From NCBI GenBank assembly GCA_023055355.1, contig JALJCS010000020.1, forward strand, positions 7,237,001 to 7,301,000: a DNA stretch of 64,000 nt. Direction: 5' to 3'. The notes under the pieces were generated by a model, which was not told the origin of the DNA, ran no database searches, and saw only the letters and a program-made list of their open reading frames with translations. Shown one piece after another: positions 59,301-64,000 of this stretch. The position numbers and the translations under genes are program-made. This DNA comes from Agelaius tricolor. Taxonomy: Eukaryota; Chordata; Aves; Passeriformes; Icteridae. Position 1 is the first letter of the stretch. Each line of letters begins with the position of its first letter.

Positions 59301-62300
59301 AATTATCCTAGTCTAATGAATTGCACCAATATCTTTAAAAATAGTATGAATATTTGCATGCATCCCTAATCACTTAAGGTGCTTATCCTATAATTTACTG
59401 AGACCTATGATGTGAGAATTCTTGGTTTATAAAAATCCAACCTTTAATGACTACTGTAAAAAAATAATTGTAATTAAAAAAGTTTAATCACCATATAAAA
59501 TGCAGATATGTTTAAAACCTTACTTTTGCTTTCCAACCAATAGGTGGTGTAGAATTTACCAAAGTGCTGCTGGTATATTCCATTACTAGCATTGTGGGAA
59601 CCTAGTAATTTCATGGTAAGAATTAATTGAGCAAATCAATATTTTATTGTCAGGAATTGACTGAGGTACTGAATCAATTCCTGAAATTTTTTACTTTTAT
59701 CCTATTTTTTAAAAAAGTCCCTGTAATATACCAAGTATTCAGAGCAGTCATTGATTTACAGCTGAAGTGCAAGCAGCTCTGGGAGAAACACAGAAGCTGT
59801 TAAACAGCAGGACTGCTCTGTAGCTTAGGGCAGGAAAAAAGGAGGCTCCTTCCAGTTGGAACTACTGGAGGTGTAACACACTGGTGAAGCCTGTTGTGTG
59901 ATTTCTCAGTTGGCTGATCTGACTATCAAAGAAGAGGCTGTTACTGGTTCCAGCTAAAAGAATTGCTCATTTAAGTCAGTTGAACCAGTGCTGGTGCTTT
60001 GATGCTGAAGATTAAAGTTCAGTGCCCACTGGCAGTCGTGGGGGTTGCCTAGCTTGCAGTGTATGGCGTTGTTGCTGTAGAATTATCTGTGCTGGGATTT
60101 GTTTGTGACATTAGGCTTGATATGTCTTCTGTTTCAAAGTCTGCTGTAGGTTCACTGGCTGTAAGACAGCTTGGATTTCCTATGAATTGCTGATTATTAC
60201 CTTATCCCTCACTTGAATTTAGAAGAAGCTATTTCTAGAATGAAGAGCTACTTTCCTAGTACAGGGTAAATTTGCAGCTCTTACTCGTATAGAGACATAA
60301 GAATTATTTCACTCAGTCATAAACTCATTTGAATGCCAAAAAAAAAAATTGTGCTTACCTCCTCTTGAAGTGGTTGAATACTTTAGTTAGAAAGTAGATA
60401 AATGGACAGGGGTGTATGATGTACCTCTGTTACTACACTAACAGCAACAGCCAATTCCTCAATTAAAAAATGCATACTTATCTTTCCAGTGTCATTCTCT
60501 TCCTCTCTCTATTTTATGTAGAAGTGCATAAAAAGTCCCAGGTTGATTTTAAACTTACAGTGTTGAAACAAGAGACAGACATGAATTCTGTGAATAATCC
60601 TCACAGAGCTGCTCTGCCAGTAACCCTGAGCCTTTTGCAGGGGTGGAAAAATCTCTTATTCACTTGTCTTCCTGATCCTATCAGTGACAGTTTTGCATAG
60701 ACTGATGCTGGTATCAGTAGTGGAAACCTGTATCTTTGCTTCATCTCCAGATCACATAATGCTGCCTGAAGTATTAACTTTGCTGCAGTCACTTAACAAG
60801 ACAGTATCTATATTCTTGCTTTTTGTAGATCACAAGTTGTTCATATTTTCACAAGTTGTTCATAATGAAAATAATCGTAGAAGTTTAAGAACATTATAAT
60901 TCACTGAAGTTATCTTACTTCACATTATGTTTTAACTTTTAGGCTTTTCCTCCATGCCATTTTGGACATAATTTTTGAGAAGGGCTCTCCATGTGCTAAG
61001 CCCTTACATCCATGCAGGATCCCTTGGAACATTCATAGTCAGAACCTCTCTGGAGGGCCAAGCCTCTGCTTTGTTCTGCTTGTCACAATGGCTTGTGATT
61101 TTCCTGCATTTCCAGTAGAGCTTGGAATTATTCAGATACTGATGTTCTACTGAAACAAGCATGGGAGTCAAAATTAACATGGTTTTTATTTGTAGCTTGT
61201 TTTGTGCATGGTGATAATCTGTAACATTAGAAGCACAGCGCTTGCTGCTCTGCCTTCCTCCAGCTCCTTGTGTTGGTTTGTGGCAAAGCCAGCTGGGTGG
61301 CACTGCTTCCTGCCTGGAATGTTTGCAGGCAAATTCAGTGTGGCACAGAGCCTTGCATAGTTCTGGTTGTGTGGCTTCCAGGTGGCTTGAGGGCAGGCAG
61401 AGGCTGCTCTGCAGAAAACACTGATGTGAGTCCAGAGAGAATGCAAGGGATCCTTACCTATCTCTGTGTTTAGAGCTGCTCTTTATTGCTATCTCAGTGG
61501 TAAATGTAAGCCTGGGTTTTAAGGGAGGAAAAAATTTGAAGGAGGTAAAGTTCAAGCTTTAGATGAGAATTTCCTGCCAATATCTTACTAAAAATGGAAA
61601 CACAAGTCTCTGCTTTTTTATGACTCTCATCAACCTGTAGTTGACTCCTTCACTCTTACACGTACATCAGTTGTCTACCTTGCCCCTCACAACTGCAGAA
61701 CCATACTTGCAGCCATAATATATTGGAATATTATGCCAATGCTTTCATTGTCACTGATTGTACCCTAGACATGTAATTGCAATTCTTCATGTTGTCCTAG
61801 TGCCTTAGAGTTAGAATGTGATGGATGAGAGCGGTTTTTGCATCTGGCAATTGCATGTATTGGTGTTTGCATGAATAGGTTGGTTGCAATTAGTGATGGA
61901 TGCAGTAAGCGTTTCATACTTGGAAGGGATCGTTCCTGGAGAGTTGTAGGGGTTCCAGTGATATTTTGGATTGAAAGTATAGAACTTCAGGGGAGTTGAA
62001 GCAGATCTGCTGAAAAATGGAATGGGTTTAGCAAGAATAAAATAATTCTTACAAATCTGTGGTTTTCATTTTTCACTTTTGGCCATAGTTTTCTCTTTTC
62101 AAGTACCTGAGGATTCACTGCTACTGATTGTAGAGTCCTGCCTGTGTGCACAGACACCTTCACTGTGTTTTGGGTCAAATACTTATTCTGAAGCTCACAC
62201 ATGAAAATGAATGATTTCATAGAATTAAGTGTAAGCAGAGCAGTGACCATTGTGTTGACTACAGGTTGGATTTACTACATGGTGGTTTGTTGTTTGATTG

Positions 62301-64000
62301 GTGTGACACTGCTGCCAGTGAAATCTGGTACTTCATGTGCCTGTTTCAGTGATTCTTATTGATTTTTTTCTCTTTTTTTCCCTTCCTCTAACTCAGGGCC
62401 TTGTTACAGTAAAAGCTGACGTGCAAAAAAAAATAATGATAGCAGTAGATGTTTCTGGGACTTGCATACTAAGCACATAATTGTTTTTATGCCTGTTTGA
62501 AATAATTGCCTATGTCCAGCAATAATGATATACTGAAGAACAAATAAAAACCTGGTCAGATCAGTACCAGAGTTTTTCTCTTAATGAAAAGAGTATATTC
62601 TTGCTGCACAGTTGGTTGTTAGCTCCAAGAAAAGCTGGAAAGCACTGCTTGTCCCTCAGAAGCCTTTCCCTGCTGACATGGTTTTGATGAGTGTGTGAAG
62701 GGAATACCATCTGCCTTAGGGATGGTAGAGGGAGCTGTGTAACACAGGGCTCCCAAGGGATTACAGAGCTGTAGGACAGCTTCAGAAGTGCTGAGGAGAG
62801 AGAAAAGAAGGGCAAAGGGAGTCTCTTCTGCTGAGAAGCAGGGTTTTGAAGTAAGGTGTGGGTGCAATTTCTCTTGTGCTTTTGTATCATCTCAGTACAT
62901 CCCAGCTCTTGCCTCTCAGGAGTTTGCCAAGCTGCCTTCTTCCTATCCCCATAAGTCATTAGTGAAATGATGGAGCATCCTTTCTAGCCTCTGCAGACTT
63001 AGCTGTAATTTAGATCACTGCACCAATGTGTTAATTGGCTGATTCCTCCTGTTGTCATGTGCAGACTCTTTAGGTGTCCTTACTTTCATTCCTCATGAGT
63101 TTCTGCAGAGGCAAATGGTTGAAAGGGCTCTCACAGGAATGCCTTGGCTTAGAAATGCCTCACATTTTCCTGATTAATTGATCTCTCCCATAGGTTGTAG
63201 AACCGATCTTCTTGACTGAGTCTACTGATCATTCAGATCTCATGGGATCTCTGTTGGGCTTACTCAGTTTCCTCTGGGGTAATTTAAAAAGGAATTTCAC
63301 CTCCATTTGATGTACTGCTGTTCCACTTGTCCTACAACATCACAACTTTATGAATGTCCAAAAGAAAACCTAATTTGAGTAGGAAATTATAAAACTGGAA
63401 AAGAACAAATCAGACAAAATTCTGTAGCTAATGTACACTCGAGCACAAGTGTTGTGGAATAACTAACACTGTTAATGCTGGAAATGGTATCTGTATTATG
63501 GTATAACAAAACCCTCTTCATGGACCATGCTGCTTTATCTACTGGTCAGGAGGTCACAGACTATAAATCCCCCTCTTTGTGTAGGACTGAAATAGGCAGT
63601 GGAAATGGAAGTGATTTTGTTTGGGAGGATTGAAGACTTGCCTGAAAGCCTGAAGTCCCTCTAGGGCTGACAGAAAGCTGTGAAATAGTGAAGCATTCAG
63701 GGGATGCTGTGCAGTGAGGTGCTGATAGAACAGTTCCCATGCATCCCATTGAGGGAGAATGGATTGATTCAGGAGCTCAGTAACCCAGTGTTGTACCTGT
63801 GGGTAGGTGCATCTGTGGCATCAAGGCCTACAGCCAAATCACAACAAGAGCAATACACATTCAGCCCTCACCTTTCATGCACTGGAAGGTAAAATCAACA
63901 ACAAGAGCAAACATCTTCATTTTACATCAGAGTTAAGAGTACAGTTCAACCTTTGACCTTTAAATTTTCTTGTTTCATTGTGATACTTCATAAACAGACT
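56346..64000. other. Non-coding DNA to the right edge
   Basis: No gene was recognised. The acceptor tttgctttccaaccaatag (exon start near 59544) and donor ATG|GTAAGA at 59615 enclose 70-odd bases, but all three frames contain stops. A short direct repeat, cacaagttgttcat, occurs near 60831 and 60850. Frames such as 62561-62959 on the minus strand (132 codons) have no recognisable domain and overlap frames on the other strand. Confidence 0.5.
60359..60426 (-). other. Weak exon candidate, 68 nt, minus strand
   Basis: On the minus strand the donor AGAGGAG|GTAAGCAC is close to consensus. The acceptor gttagtgtagtaacag has only a moderate pyrimidine tract. One frame is open (RYIIHPCPFIYFL...NHFKR) and the other two close. 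The exon would end with two bases of a split codon, so it cannot join directly to the phase-0 candidate at 44332. The protein is not recognised. Confidence 0.14.

Noticed and set aside
59544..59614. Segment between a good acceptor and ATG|GTAAGA
   Set aside because: All three frames contain stop codons, so it is at most a non-coding exon without other support.
1..64000. CRISPR arrays, insertion sequences, prophage, operons, bacterial promoters
   Set aside because: No spaced direct repeats, transposase genes, ribosome-binding sites or tightly packed genes were seen; the sequence is vertebrate nuclear DNA.

Overview
This 64 kb window looks like nuclear DNA from a bird, probably a passerine, and almost all of it is non-coding. 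The vertebrate signs are a GT/AG-style intron landscape without long reading frames, one sharply bounded CpG island in otherwise CpG-poor AT-rich DNA, a CR1-type LINE 3' end with its typical octamer tail, and a nuclear insertion of mitochondrial DNA (NUMT). The NUMT keeps the vertebrate order 16S end, tRNA-Leu(UUR), ND1, and its ND1 start resembles songbird ND1. No bacterial, phage or plasmid features are present.

Layout. Positions 1-402 hold the edge of a GC-rich minisatellite and a CR1 fragment. Positions 403-2736 are AT-rich and featureless. Positions 2737-3965 are a 1.2 kb CpG island with three CCAAT boxes, a GC box and a perfect 4 x 10 bp repeat. Good splice donors face outward on both sides: CAG|GTAATG on the minus strand at 2824, and CAG|GTGCGAG, AAAAG|GTAAATG and ATG|GTGAGC on the plus strand at 3323, 3642 and 4123. 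I read this as a bidirectional promoter with the first exon(s) of two divergent genes, neither of which I can name.

From about 4.1 kb to the right edge (60 kb) I find no exon I can assign to a known protein. The simplest reading is a very long first intron of the rightward gene, or intron followed by intergenic DNA. This stretch contains a small minus-strand reading frame at 15.4-15.6 kb, a 60 bp tandem duplication at 16.5 kb, a palindromic AT-rich array bounded by 15 bp direct repeats at 35.6 kb, a 25 bp duplication at 45.4 kb, a 35-base T run at 48.3 kb, and the NUMT at 55.8-56.3 kb. It also contains several weak splice-bounded exon candidates.

I did not find a new biological system. The firm calls are the NUMT, the CR1 tail, the CpG island and the simple repeats. 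All protein-coding calls are tentative because the window has no recognisable conserved coding sequence and I could not run alignments.
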